The notes below the pieces were generated by a model. It was not told where the DNA came from, did no database searches, and worked only from the letters and a program-made list of their open reading frames with translations. The position numbers and the translations under genes are program-made. From positions 41,517 to 105,516 of the forward strand of contig NZ_JARXWB010000029.1 of the NCBI RefSeq assembly GCF_029892425.1: a stretch of DNA of 64,000 nucleotides, written 5' to 3'. Of this stretch, positions 8,902-17,902 are shown piece after piece (position 1 is the first letter of the stretch; the number at the start of each line of letters is the position of its first letter). The stretch is from Bradyrhizobium sp. BR13661 (lineage in GTDB: Bacteria; Pseudomonadota; Alphaproteobacteria; Rhizobiales; Xanthobacteraceae).

Positions 8902-10137
8902 ATGACTGAAATTCGTGTGCCGACGCTCGGCGAATCCGTCACCGAGGCCACCATCGGCCGCTGGTTCAAGAAGGCCGGCGACCCGGTCGCCGTCGACGAG
9001 CCCTTGGTGGAGCTCGAAACCGACAAGGTCACGATCGAGGTCCCGGCGCCCTCCGCCGGCACGCTGAGCGAGATCATCGCCGCCGATGGCGCGACTGTCG
9101 CTGTGGGCGCGCTGCTTGGCCAGATCACCGACGGTGCCGGCGCTGCCAAGCCTGCCGCCGCGCCCGCCAAACCCGCTGCTGCTCCGGCGGCCGCCGCCGC
9201 TGCCCCGGCTGCTGCGACGAAGGCACCGCCGGCCGACGCGCCGCTCGCTCCCTCCGTGCGCAAGATTTCGGCCGAAAGCGGCATCGATGCTTCGACCGTT
9301 CCGGGTTCAGGCAAGGATGGCCGGGTTACCAAGGGCGACATGCTCGCTGCGATCGAGCGTGCGGCCTCCGCGCCGACCCCGGTCAACCAGCCTGCCGCTG
9401 CCGTGCAGGTCCGTGCGCCGTCGCCGGCCGATGACGCCGCCCGCGAAGAGCGCGTCAAGATGACCCGCCTGCGCCAGACCATCGCGCGCCGTCTCAAGGA
9501 CGTGCAGAACACCGCGGCGATGCTGACGACCTTCAACGAGGTCGACATGACCAACGTGATGGCGCTGCGGGCCCACTACAAGGATGCGTTCGAGAAGAAG
9601 CACGGCTCCAAGCTCGGCTTCATGGGCTTCTTCACCAAGGCCGTCGTGCAGGCGCTGAAGGACATCCCGGCCGTCAACGCCGAGATCGACGGCACCGATT
9701 TGATCTACAAGAACTACTATCACATCGGCGTCGCCGTCGGCACCGACAAGGGCCTCGTCGTGCCCGTCGTGCGCGACTGCGACCACAAGTCGATCGCCGA
9801 TATCGAGAAGGGCATCGCCGATTTCGGTCGCCGCGCCCGCGACGGCCAGCTCAAGATCGACGAGATGCAGGGCGGCACCTTCACCATCACCAATGGCGGC
9901 ATCTACGGCTCGCTGATGTCGACCCCGATCCTGAACGCGCCGCAATCCGGCATCCTCGGCATGCACAAGATCCAGGATCGTCCGATGGTGGTCGGCGGCA
10001 AGATCGAGGTGCGCCCGATGATGTATCTGGCGCTGTCCTACGATCACCGCGTGATCGACGGCAAGGAAGCCGTCACCTTCCTGGTTCGCGTCAAGGAGAG
10101 CCTGGAAGATCCGGCGCGTCTGGTGCTCGATCTCTGA
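8902..10137 (+). CDS. sucB: Dihydrolipoyl succinyltransferase (E2 of 2-oxoglutarate dehydrogenase)
   Basis: A 411-residue three-domain E2. The lipoyl domain spans about residues 1-77 with the lipoylated lysine at 42 in ETDKVTIEV; an Ala/Pro linker follows; a peripheral subunit-binding domain is near 114-152 (APSVRKISAESGID...GRVTKGDML); and the catalytic domain runs to the end with H382 and D386 in SYDHRVIDG. A gaaaagacc purine tract precedes the ATG. The order E1-E2-SDR-E3 places it centrally in the complex operon. Confidence 0.97.
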   Translation: MTEIRVPTLGESVTEATIGRWFKKAGDPVAVDEPLVELETDKVTIEVPAPSAGTLSEIIAADGATVAVGALLGQITDGAGAAKPAAAPAKPAAAPAAAAAAPAAATKAPPADAPLAPSVRKISAESGIDASTVPGSGKDGRVTKGDMLAAIERAASAPTPVNQPAAAVQVRAPSPADDAAREERVKMTRLRQTIARRLKDVQNTAAMLTTFNEVDMTNVMALRAHYKDAFEKKHGSKLGFMGFFTKAVVQALKDIPAVNAEIDGTDLIYKNYYHIGVAVGTDKGLVVPVVRDCDHKSIADIEKGIADFGRRARDGQLKIDEMQGGTFTITNGGIYGSLMSTPILNAPQSGILGMHKIQDRPMVVGGKIEVRPMMYLALSYDHRVIDGKEAVTFLVRVKESLEDPARLVLDL

Positions 10138-10204
10138 TCGCTGATGCTCTGCCAGCGCCGTCGCCCTCAGGTGCGACGGCGCCTGTCGAACCATGGAGGG
10201 GCGC

Positions 10205-10954
10205 GTGACCGATAAAGTCGTTGTCATCACCGGCGGCAGCCGTGGCATCGGGCGGGCAACCGCGCTTGCGGCGGCTGCGCGCGGCTATCGCGTCGTGGTC
10301 GGGTATGCCAGCAACAAGCAAGCCGCCGACGAGGTGGTCAGCCAGATCGAGGCCGGCAACGGCAAGGCGATTGCGGTGAAATGCGACGTCGCCGAGGAAC
10401 GCGACATCATCGACCTGTTCAAGGCGGCCGACAAGTTCGGCACGCTGGCCGCGCTCGTCAACAATGGCGGCATCGTCGGCAAGAGTGGTGTGCGTGTTGA
10501 CGAGATGTCGGCCGAGCGTATCCAGCGCGTGCTGGCGGTCAACGTCACCGGCTCCATCCTCTGCGCGCGCGAGGCGGTGAAGCGCATGTCGACCAGGCAT
10601 GGCGGCAAGGGCGGCGTCATCGTCAATCTGTCATCGGTTGCTGCCAAGCTCGGCGCGCCCAATACCTATGTCGACTACGCTGCGTCGAAGGGCGCGATCG
10701 ATTCCTTCACCACCGGCCTCGGCTATGAGGTTGCGGGCGAGGGCATTCGCGTCGCAGGCATTCGCCCCGGCCTGATCGATACCGAAATTCATGCCTCCGG
10801 CGGCGAGCCCGACCGGCATCATCGACTGGCCCACATGGTGCCGATGAAGCGCGTCGGCACCGCCGATGAAATCGCCAATGCCATCGTCTGGCTGATGTCG
10901 GACGAGGCCTCTTACGTGACTGCAGCCACGCTCGATGTGTCCGGTGGACGCTGA
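10205..10954 (+). CDS. SDR-family oxidoreductase between sucB and lpdA
   Basis: A classical short-chain dehydrogenase/reductase of 249 residues. The cofactor motif TGGSRGIG lies at residues 9-16, NNGGIVG replaces the common NNAG, and the catalytic serine sits in NLSSVAAK with the Y-x3-K in YAASKG. I prefer the GTG at 10205 because the sequence ggaggg at 10195-10200 is an excellent Shine-Dalgarno for it; the alternative ATG at 10193 overlaps that site and adds four residues. The substrate is unknown. It lies between the E2 and E3 genes of the 2-oxoglutarate dehydrogenase complex and is probably co-expressed with them. Confidence 0.85.
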   Translation: MTDKVVVITGGSRGIGRATALAAAARGYRVVVGYASNKQAADEVVSQIEAGNGKAIAVKCDVAEERDIIDLFKAADKFGTLAALVNNGGIVGKSGVRVDEMSAERIQRVLAVNVTGSILCAREAVKRMSTRHGGKGGVIVNLSSVAAKLGAPNTYVDYAASKGAIDSFTTGLGYEVAGEGIRVAGIRPGLIDTEIHASGGEPDRHHRLAHMVPMKRVGTADEIANAIVWLMSDEASYVTAATLDVSGGR

Positions 10955-11011
10955 CGCGCCGCGCGGACGCTGACACATCCTCACAACGCTAAACCTACGG
11001 GACTTTCTCTC

Positions 11012-12412
11012 ATGGCTACCTACGATCTCGTTGTCATCGGCACCGGACCTGGCGGTTATGTCTGCGCGGTGCGCGCCAGCCAGCTCGGCATGAAAGTCGC
11101 CGTGGTCGAAAAGAACGCCACGCTCGGCGGCACCTGTCTCAATGTCGGCTGCATGCCCTCGAAGGCGCTGCTGCATGCCTCCGAAATGTTCGAGGAAGCC
11201 GCGCATTCCTTCGCCAAGATGGGCATCAGCGTCTCCGCGCCGAAGCTCGAATTGCCGGCGATGATGAACTTCAAGCAACAGGGCATCGACGGCAACGTCA
11301 AGGGCGTCGAGTTCCTGATGAAGAAGAACAAGGTCGACGTGCTCAAGGGCGCCGGCAAGATCTTGGGCACCGGCAAGGTCGAAGTCTCCGTCGACGGCAA
11401 GTCGCAGGTGATCGAAACGAAGAACATCGTCATCGCCACGGGCTCCGACATCGCGCGCCTCAAGGGCATCGAGATCGACGAGAAGCGCATCGTCTCGTCC
11501 ACTGGCGCGCTGTCGCTGGACAAGGTCCCCGGCAAGCTCCTGATCGTCGGCGCCGGCGTGATCGGCCTCGAGCTCGGCTCGGTGTGGAAGCGTCTCGGCG
11601 CCGAAGTCGTCGTCGTCGAATTCCTCGATCGCATCCTGCCCGGCATGGACGGCGAAATTGCAAAGCAATTCCAGCGCATCCTCGAGAAGCAGGGTTTTGC
11701 GTTCAAGCTAGGGGCCAAGGTCACGGCCGTTGATACCTCAGGCAAGACGCTGAAGGCGACGATCGAGCCCGCGGCCGGCGGCGCCGCCGAGACGCTCGAG
11801 GCCGATGTCGTGCTGGTCTGCATCGGCCGCGTGCCCTACACCGACGGGCTCGGCTTGAAGGAAGCCGGCGTCGCGCTCGATCCCCGCGGCCGCGTGCAGA
11901 TCGACCCGCATTTCGCCACCAGCCTGAAGGGCGTCTATGCCATCGGCGACGTCGTCGCCGGTCCCATGCTCGCGCACAAGGCCGAAGATGAAGGCGTGGC
12001 CGTTGCGGAGATCATCGCAGGCCAGGCCGGCCACGTGAACTACGACATTATCCCAGGCGTCGTGTATACAACGCCGGAAGTGTCCTCCGTCGGCAAGACC
12101 GAGGAAGAGCTGAAGCAGGCCGGCGTCGCCTACACCGTCGGGAAGTTTCCCTTTACCGCCAACGGCCGCTCCAAGGTCAACCAGACCACTGACGGCTTCG
12201 TGAAGATTCTCGCAGATGCGAAGACCGATCGCGTGCTCGGCGTGCACATCATCGGAATCGAGGCCGGCGAGATGATCCACGAGGCCTGCGTGCTGATGGA
12301 GTTTGGTGGCAGTGCGGAGGATCTCGCCCGCACCTGCCACGCGCACCCGACCCGCTCGGAGGCCGTCAAGGAAGCCGCGCTTGCAGTCGGCAAGCGGGCC
12401 ATCCATATGTAG
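11012..12412 (+). CDS. lpdA: Dihydrolipoyl dehydrogenase (E3)
   Basis: This 466-residue flavoprotein reoxidises the dihydrolipoyl group of E2 with NAD+. The FAD motif GTGPGGYVCA is at the N-terminus, the redox disulfide is C42/C47 in GGTCLNVGCMPSK, a second Rossmann motif GAGVIGLELGS binds NAD, and the C-terminal HAHPTRSEA supplies the His-Glu pair. Length is normal. The gene closes the sucAB-SDR-lpdA series. It may also serve other complexes, but the context points to 2-oxoglutarate dehydrogenase. Confidence 0.97.
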   Translation: MATYDLVVIGTGPGGYVCAVRASQLGMKVAVVEKNATLGGTCLNVGCMPSKALLHASEMFEEAAHSFAKMGISVSAPKLELPAMMNFKQQGIDGNVKGVEFLMKKNKVDVLKGAGKILGTGKVEVSVDGKSQVIETKNIVIATGSDIARLKGIEIDEKRIVSSTGALSLDKVPGKLLIVGAGVIGLELGSVWKRLGAEVVVVEFLDRILPGMDGEIAKQFQRILEKQGFAFKLGAKVTAVDTSGKTLKATIEPAAGGAAETLEADVVLVCIGRVPYTDGLGLKEAGVALDPRGRVQIDPHFATSLKGVYAIGDVVAGPMLAHKAEDEGVAVAEIIAGQAGHVNYDIIPGVVYTTPEVSSVGKTEEELKQAGVAYTVGKFPFTANGRSKVNQTTDGFVKILADAKTDRVLGVHIIGIEAGEMIHEACVLMEFGGSAEDLARTCHAHPTRSEAVKEAALAVGKRAIHM

Positions 12413-12446
12413 GGCGCGCCCAAAGCCGAATCGGGCGGGACATCAC

Positions 12447-12977
12447 ATGCTGCGCCGCCTTCTTCAACCGGTCTGGGTCCTGCTGGCGATCATCTTCCTG
12501 ATCGAAGCCTGGCTGTGGGACCATCTTGAGCCTGTTGTCGCGTGGGTGGTCGCACTCATCCCGCTCGCGCGCTTGAAGGAATGGCTGGCGGACCGTGTCG
12601 ATGCGCTGTCGCCGGCGATGACGTTGATCGTCTTCGCCGTGCCGATCATTCCGCTGTTTCCGCTGAAGCTGGTCGGCCTCTGGCTGCTCACCCACGAATA
12701 CTGGCTGACCGGCGTCTCCACCTTCCTGTTCGCCAAGATGCTCGGCGTCGGCGTCACCGCATTCCTGTTCGATGTCACGCGCGACAAGCTGCTGGAGATG
12801 CACTGGTTCGAGCGGCTCTATGAGTGGGTGCTGCGGCTGCGCGCCAAGGCGACCGAGCTCGTCGAACCCGTCAAGCAGCGCATCCGCGAGCTGATCAAGG
12901 GCAACGGCGAAGGCTGGTCCTCGCGCACGCTCCGCCTGATCCAGCGCTTCCGCAAGAGCGTGCACGAGGCGCGGTAG
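12447..12977 (+). CDS. Conserved membrane protein of unknown function
   Basis: A 176-residue protein with hydrophobic segments at about residues 7-20, 28-42, 53-78 (LIVFAVPIIPLFPLKLVGLWLL) and 90-110, then a basic, coiled C-terminal half rich in Arg and Lys (RLRAKATELVEPVKQRIREL). It is most likely an inner membrane protein with a cytoplasmic tail. The ATG at 12447 begins MLRRLLQPVWVLL; a longer upstream frame exists but would overlap lpdA. It starts 34 bases after the lpdA stop, so it is probably at the end of that transcript. No function is recognised. Confidence 0.75.
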   Translation: MLRRLLQPVWVLLAIIFLIEAWLWDHLEPVVAWVVALIPLARLKEWLADRVDALSPAMTLIVFAVPIIPLFPLKLVGLWLLTHEYWLTGVSTFLFAKMLGVGVTAFLFDVTRDKLLEMHWFERLYEWVLRLRAKATELVEPVKQRIRELIKGNGEGWSSRTLRLIQRFRKSVHEAR

Positions 12978-13014
12978 CGTTGTTGTTTGGCGCCACTCGC
13001 GCCAACCCTCAGGT

Positions 13015-13141
13015 GTCGTCCCGGCGAAGGCCGGGACCCATAACCCCAGGGAGAAGTTTGGCGAAGACTCGTCGTTCTGTACTGCTACCTATCGCAATTG
13101 ATAGATCACGCGGTATGGGTCCCGGCCTTCGCCGGGACGAC
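13015..13141. repeat. Dispersed palindromic repeat (gtcgtccc family)
   Basis: The left arm contains gtcgtcccggcgaaggccgg and the right arm gtcccggccttcgccgggac. A second copy of the family, with compensating base changes in the stem, is at 38540-38666; both share atcacgcggtatgggtccc. It lies in the convergent gap between the membrane protein gene and the DUF4337 gene. Confidence 0.85.
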
Positions 13142-13161
13142 GGCTGAGAACAACAGCTGCC

Positions 13162-13755
13162 TCACCCGTGCAGATGCAACAGATGCGGAGCCCACGCACC
13201 CAGCACGGTCATGCCAAGTCCGGCGAGCGTCAAGAGCCCCGCGACCCAAGCGAGCGGCAGCATGCCGGTGATGATCGTCGCCGATGCCAGCACGATGCCA
13301 ATCTGGAATGCGGCCGATGCCAGCTCGAAGTGGTGGTATTTCGCGGTCGCCTCGTCGCGCTCGTGCTCGGCATGCTTGGCCTTCTCGGCGAGCTGCTCGG
13401 TGCCTTCGCCGGTCTCGGGTTCGGAGCGGTAGCGCGCCGCGGTCTTCGTCCAGTCGTCGATCTGCTTTTGCACCGCGGCCTTGGTGGCCTCGTCGGTGGC
13501 GCTGCCCAGCGTCAGCTTGCCCTGGTCGGCCGCGGTCTGGACCACCGTGCGGCGAATGCTCTTGGCCTGGAAGAACGCCCAGAGATTGGAGGCCTCGACG
13601 TTCTTGCTGATGGACTCGGTCTGAGCGCCCTTGCCGAGCGTTTCCGAGATCGCCAGGAACAGCGCCAGCACCGCGATCAGAAGTGCGATCTTCTTGTTCT
13701 CGCCCGATGCGTGCTCGGCATGCTCGGCGTGCTCCATGCTTTCGTGTGCGCTCAT
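13162..13755 (-). CDS. DUF4337-domain membrane protein
   Basis: A 197-residue protein that begins MSAHESMEHAEHAEHA, a His/Glu-rich head, followed by a membrane segment (IALLIAVLALFLAISETL, about residues 22-40), a long charged helical region, and two C-terminal membrane segments (FQIGIVLASATIITGML and LAWVAGLLTLAGLGMTVLG). This layout matches the DUF4337 family, whose function is unknown. The ATG at 13755 is preceded by a very strong aggagggg Shine-Dalgarno, which decides the start over a longer frame. It is convergent with the preceding plus-strand genes and not part of an obvious operon. Confidence 0.85.
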   Translation of the reverse strand: MSAHESMEHAEHAEHASGENKKIALLIAVLALFLAISETLGKGAQTESISKNVEASNLWAFFQAKSIRRTVVQTAADQGKLTLGSATDEATKAAVQKQIDDWTKTAARYRSEPETGEGTEQLAEKAKHAEHERDEATAKYHHFELASAAFQIGIVLASATIITGMLPLAWVAGLLTLAGLGMTVLGAWAPHLLHLHG

Positions 13756-13868
13756 GAATCCCCTCCTGTTCGGTCCGCCACGATTGACCGAACCGCGCGG
13801 CCTGCGCAAGAGGCATGGAAGGGATGACAGCTTGATGTCAGGAATGACCGCGCCCGTCAGCGGCTCTT

Positions 13869-14834
13869 TCAGCGTCTTGGATGCGCGCTCGCATAGACTT
13901 CCAGCAATCGTTCAGAATCGATGCCAGTGTAGATTTGCGTGGTCGAGAGCGAGGAATGGCCGAGCAGTTCCTGGATCGCGCGTAAGTCCCCGCCGCGCGA
14001 GAGCAGATGCGTGGCGAAGGAATGCCGCAGCGCGTGTGGCGTGGCACTGTCGGGCAGGCCGAGTGCGCCGCGCAGGCGCTCCATCGCGAGCTGGATGATG
14101 CGCGGGCTCAAGGGTCCGCCACGCGCGCCGACGAAGATCGGCCCGTCCTGTGGCAGCGTGTGCGGGCACATCGAAACGTAGTCCTGCACCAGCGCCAGCA
14201 CGTTCTGCAGCACCGGCACCATGCGGGTCTTGTTGCCTTTGCCGGTCACGACGAGCACGTCGCCTTCGCCCGGCTTCGGCACCTCGCGGCGCTTCAGGCC
14301 GAGCGCTTCGGAGATGCGCAAGCCCGAGCCATAGAGCAACGCCATCACCGCGGCGTCGCGCACCAGGATCCAGGTCTCGCGATCCTCGCCGGCGCGCTCG
14401 TCGGCGTCAGCCAGGCGCTTTGCGGAAGCCATCGGCAACGGCTTCGGTAAGGTCTTTGCGACCTTCGGCGCGCGGATCGCCGAGAGCGCGCCGACCTTGC
14501 CCTTGCCCTCGCGCTCGAGAAAACGGCCGAACGAGCGCAGGCCCGCGAGCGCGCGCATCAGTGAACGGCCGGCAATGTCGTCGGCGCGCCGCATCGCCAT
14601 GAAGGCGCGCACGTCAGTTGCTTCGAGCGAGGCGAATCGCTCCAGCGTCACGCGCTCGCCCCAATGGCTGCACAGGAAATCCAGGCACTGCCTGAGATCG
14701 CGGGCATAGGCCTCGAGCGTCTTCGGCGACAGCCGTCGCTCGGCGCCGAGATGCGCGAGCCAGCGCGTCATCTGCTGCGCGATCGAGGGATCGGCGCTGG
14801 CGAGCTCGATTCGAGGGGCGGCGGCTTTGCTCAT
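13869..14834 (-). CDS. xerC: Tyrosine recombinase XerC
   Basis: A 321-residue site-specific tyrosine recombinase that resolves chromosome dimers at dif with XerD. An N-terminal SAM-like core-binding domain (MTRWLAHLGAERRLSPKTLEAYARDL) is followed by the catalytic domain, with the first arginine in YGSGLRISEAL, the H-x-x-R of HALRHSFATHLLSRG, and the nucleophile in the STTQIYTGI segment. It lies back to back with priA (123-base gap), a pairing common in alphaproteobacteria that supports XerC rather than XerD. No mobile-element hallmarks surround it. Confidence 0.92.
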   Translation of the reverse strand: MSKAAAPRIELASADPSIAQQMTRWLAHLGAERRLSPKTLEAYARDLRQCLDFLCSHWGERVTLERFASLEATDVRAFMAMRRADDIAGRSLMRALAGLRSFGRFLEREGKGKVGALSAIRAPKVAKTLPKPLPMASAKRLADADERAGEDRETWILVRDAAVMALLYGSGLRISEALGLKRREVPKPGEGDVLVVTGKGNKTRMVPVLQNVLALVQDYVSMCPHTLPQDGPIFVGARGGPLSPRIIQLAMERLRGALGLPDSATPHALRHSFATHLLSRGGDLRAIQELLGHSSLSTTQIYTGIDSERLLEVYASAHPRR

Positions 14835-14957
14835 GCGCTCTGGACGGAATGATTCCGCACAGTATATCGCATCAGACCCGTTTACTGTTCGCTAAGGCCG
14901 CTTCGGGGCGTTAGCCTCAAGGCCCCAAGAGACCTCCAAGGTTCCGATTCTCCCGAC

Positions 14958-17168
14958 ATGGATCACACGTCGCGCAGCACCACCGCCTCCGCCAACGCGA
15001 CCCGCATGGTCGACGTGCTGGTGCCGGTCGCGCTCGACCAAACCTATTCCTACAAGGTCCCGCGCGGCATGGAGCTGAAGGCCGGCGATCTCCTCAGTGT
15101 GCCGCTCGGGCCACGCGAGGTGCTCGCCGTGGTCTGGGGCGAAAATGCCAATCCCGATCCACGCCTGCACAATCGGCTCAAGGAGGTCAGCGAAAAGCTC
15201 GACGTCCCGCCGTTGAAGCCCGAGCTGCGTGCGGTCGTCGACTGGGTCGCCAATTACACCCTGAGCCCGCGCGGCATGGTGCTGCGCATGTGCCTGCGCA
15301 TGGGCGAGAACCTCGGACCCGAGCGGGTGCGCGCCGGTGTGCGCCTGGTCGGGGACCCCCCGCGGCGGCTGACGCCGGCGCGGGCGCGTGTGATCGAGGT
15401 GCTCTCGGACCGGCTGCTGCACACCAAGTCCGAAGCCGCCAAGGAAGCGGGCGTCTCGGCCGGCGTGATCGACGGCCTCGTCGACGAAGGCACGCTGACG
15501 GTCGAGCCGATGCCGCCACCAGCGCCGCCGCCGGCGCCCGATCCGGAGTTCGGCCGGCCGGATTTTTCGCCGCTGCAGCGCGCCGGCGTGGATGCGATGC
15601 GCGCGCTCGCGGCCAACGGCACGTTCCACGTCGCTCTGCTCGACGGCGTCACCGGCTCCGGCAAGACAGAGGTCTATTTCGAGGCCGTTGCGGAAACCAT
15701 CCGCCGCGGCAAACAGTCGCTGATCCTGATGCCGGAGATCGCGCTGACCGGCCAGTTCCTCGATCGCTTCGCACAGCGCTTTGGCGTGCGCCCGATCGAA
15801 TGGCATTCCGAGCTGACGCCGCGCACCCGCGCGCGCAATTGGGCGGCAATCTCGGAAGGCACGGCACCCGTCGTGGTCGGCGCGCGCTCGGCACTGTTTC
15901 TGCCTTACGCCAATCTCGGCCTCATCGTCGTCGATGAAGAGCACGACCAGGCCTACAAGCAGGACGAGGGCGTGCACTATCATGCCCGCGACATGGCGGT
16001 GGTGCGCGCGCATATCGCAAAAATCCCGATCGTGCTGGCGTCCGCGACGCCGTCGGTCGAGTCCGAGGTCAACGCGCGCAAGAACCGCTATCAGCGCATC
16101 GCGCTGCCCTCGCGCTTCGGCGGCCAGCACATGCCGCATATCGAGGCCATCGACATGCGCCGTGAGCCGCCGGCGCGCGGCCGCTACATCTCGCCGCGGC
16201 TGGCCGGTGAGATCAGAAAGGCCATCGAGAAGCGCGAGCAGGCGCTGCTGTTCCTCAATCGCCGCGGCTATGCCCCCCTGACGCTGTGCCGTGCCTGCGG
16301 CCACCGCTTCGCCTGCACTATCTGCGATGCCTGGCTGGTCGATCACAGATTCCGCCAGCGCCTCGTCTGCCATCACTGCGGTTTCTCGATGCCGCGTCCG
16401 CCGACCTGCCCGCACTGCGCCGCTGAGGAATCGCTGGTCGCGGTGGGCCCCGGCGTCGAGCGCCTCCAGGAAGAGGCCGCCGCGCTGTTTCCAGAGGCGC
16501 GCACCATGGTGCTGTCGAGCGATCTCATCACCTCGATCGAGACGATGCGGAGTGAGCTCAACGAGATCGCGGAAGGCCGCGTCGACATCATCATCGGCAC
16601 GCAGCTCGTCGCCAAGGGCCACAATTTCCCGCGGCTGAATCTCGTCGGCGTCGTCGATGCGGATCTGGGCTTGAGCAATGGCGATCCGCGCGCGGCGGAA
16701 CGCACCTGGCAATTGCTCAACCAGGTGATCGGCCGCGCCGGGCGCGAGCAGGGCCGCGGCGTCGGCTATCTGCAGACCCATCAGCCCGATCACCCTGTCA
16801 TGAAGGCGCTGATCGCCTGCGACCGCGAGGCCTTCTACGACAGCGAGATCGATTTGCGCGAGAAGACGCTCTATCCGCCGTTCGGCCGGCTTGCGAGCCT
16901 GATCATTTCTGCCGGCGATCGTCCGAGCGCGGAAGGGCTGGGCCGCAAGCTCGTTGCACTCGCGCCGCGCGATGAGCGCGTCGTGGTGCTCGGCCCTGCG
17001 GAAGCCCCGCTCGCCGTCATCAAGGGCCGATATCGTTTTCGCATCCTGGTGAAATCGGCGCGCGGCTTTGATCTCTCGGACTATTTGCGCAACTGGCTCG
17101 CGGTGTGCCCGAAGCCGAAGGGCAATCAGAAGCTGGAAGTGGACGTCGACCCGCAGAGCTTTTTATAG
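14958..17168 (+). CDS. priA: Primosomal protein N' (replication restart helicase)
   Basis: A 736-residue superfamily 2 helicase that restarts stalled replication forks. The N-terminal DNA-binding region is followed by Walker A DGVTGSGKTEVY near residue 232-240, the DEEH box near 324, the zinc-binding cysteine cluster between about 443 and 490 (CRACGHRFACTICD, CHHCGF, CPHC), and helicase C-terminal motifs including GTQLVAKGHNFP and QVIGRAGR. All eight zinc cysteines appear to be present. The ATG at 14958 is accepted; an internal ATG at 15006 (MVDVLVPVAL) matches the conserved N-terminus and is an alternative. Confidence 0.96.
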   Translation: MDHTSRSTTASANATRMVDVLVPVALDQTYSYKVPRGMELKAGDLLSVPLGPREVLAVVWGENANPDPRLHNRLKEVSEKLDVPPLKPELRAVVDWVANYTLSPRGMVLRMCLRMGENLGPERVRAGVRLVGDPPRRLTPARARVIEVLSDRLLHTKSEAAKEAGVSAGVIDGLVDEGTLTVEPMPPPAPPPAPDPEFGRPDFSPLQRAGVDAMRALAANGTFHVALLDGVTGSGKTEVYFEAVAETIRRGKQSLILMPEIALTGQFLDRFAQRFGVRPIEWHSELTPRTRARNWAAISEGTAPVVVGARSALFLPYANLGLIVVDEEHDQAYKQDEGVHYHARDMAVVRAHIAKIPIVLASATPSVESEVNARKNRYQRIALPSRFGGQHMPHIEAIDMRREPPARGRYISPRLAGEIRKAIEKREQALLFLNRRGYAPLTLCRACGHRFACTICDAWLVDHRFRQRLVCHHCGFSMPRPPTCPHCAAEESLVAVGPGVERLQEEAAALFPEARTMVLSSDLITSIETMRSELNEIAEGRVDIIIGTQLVAKGHNFPRLNLVGVVDADLGLSNGDPRAAERTWQLLNQVIGRAGREQGRGVGYLQTHQPDHPVMKALIACDREAFYDSEIDLREKTLYPPFGRLASLIISAGDRPSAEGLGRKLVALAPRDERVVVLGPAEAPLAVIKGRYRFRILVKSARGFDLSDYLRNWLAVCPKPKGNQKLEVDVDPQSFL

Positions 17169-17192
17169 CGCCGCTGTCGCCTCATCCCCTAC

Positions 17193-17295
17193 CGTCATTC
17201 CGGGGCGCGTGAAGCGCGAGCCCGGAATCCAGTCATCCACTATCTCTGTCGCCCGATGGATTCCGGGCTCGCGCTTCGCGCGCCCCGGAATGACG
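17193..17295. repeat. Dispersed palindromic repeat (cgtcattccggg family)
   Basis: The left arm reads cgtcattccggggcgcg and the right arm cgcgccccggaatgacg, nearly perfect. This is a second copy of the element at 1627-1733. It lies between convergent priA and rlpA, next to a terminator. Confidence 0.85.
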
Positions 17296-17331
17296 AAAAA
17301 GCCCGTGGTCCCCCAAGACCACGGGCTTGTT
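17296..17331 (-). terminator. Rho-independent terminator downstream of rlpA (may act both ways)
   Basis: A 12-bp perfect stem, AAGCCCGTGGTC (17299-17310) with GACCACGGGCTT (17317-17328). On the minus strand it is followed by a TTTTT run (17300-17296); on the plus strand by tgttt. It sits between convergent genes. Confidence 0.8.
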
Positions 17332-17410
17332 TCACGCGCGCATCGAACTGCTCATGTCCTGAGGACGATGATCGAAACTGCGCTCGTGAGGTGAGGCGCC
17401 TCAGGCGCCG

Positions 17411-17902
17411 TTAGGACACCACTTCCGCGGTGACGCGGCCGACGCCGGCACCGGTGAGGCCGATGGCGCGGGCAGCACCGGTGGAGAGGTCGAGCACGCG
17501 GCCGCGCACGAACGGGCCACGGTCATTGATGGTGACGATGACGCTCTGGCCGCCATGGGTGACGCGCACCTTGGTGCCGAACGGCAGCGAACGGTGCGCC
17601 GCGGTCATGGCGTTCTGGTTGAAGCGCGCGCCGGAGGCGGTGCGGCTGCCGGACTCGTTGCCGTAATAGGAGGCCATGCCCGAGAAGCTGTGGCCCGTGC
17701 CCGAGGAGGGCGTCATGGCCGCATTGGCATTGCGCCAATCGGAGGAGGAATTTGAGCCGTCCTGGGCGGCGTGGTGGTGCCGGTGATGCCTGGATTTGGC
17801 GGAAGCTTCGGTGGCAGTTCCACCGACGAGGAGAGTTGCGGCGACGAAAGCGATCGCCGTACGAGGCCGGGTCAAAGTGCCCAGCGTCTTCAAAGACAGC
17901 AT
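17411..17902 (-). CDS. rlpA: RlpA-like septal ring lytic transglycosylase (double-psi beta-barrel protein)
   Basis: A 163-residue exported protein. A signal peptide (AIAFVAATLLVGGTATEASA, about residues 17-36) is followed by a His-rich segment (SRHHRHHHAAQ), then the RlpA double-psi beta-barrel with GMASYYGNESGSRTASGARF, LPFGTKVRVT and VTINDRGPFVRGRVLDLS. RlpA proteins cleave or bind denuded peptidoglycan at the septum. There is no C-terminal SPOR domain, so this is a short form and its septal targeting is unproven. No lipobox cysteine is seen in the signal region. Confidence 0.85.
   Translation of the reverse strand: MLSLKTLGTLTRPRTAIAFVAATLLVGGTATEASAKSRHHRHHHAAQDGSNSSSDWRNANAAMTPSSGTGHSFSGMASYYGNESGSRTASGARFNQNAMTAAHRSLPFGTKVRVTHGGQSVIVTINDRGPFVRGRVLDLSTGAARAIGLTGAGVGRVTAEVVS

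Noticed and set aside
13869..14834. Phage or island integrase
   Set aside because: Full-length XerC features and the back-to-back pairing with priA mark it as the housekeeping recombinase.
14892..16793. 633-codon minus-strand open frame opposite priA
   Set aside because: Antisense shadow of priA; the priA motifs account for the sequence.
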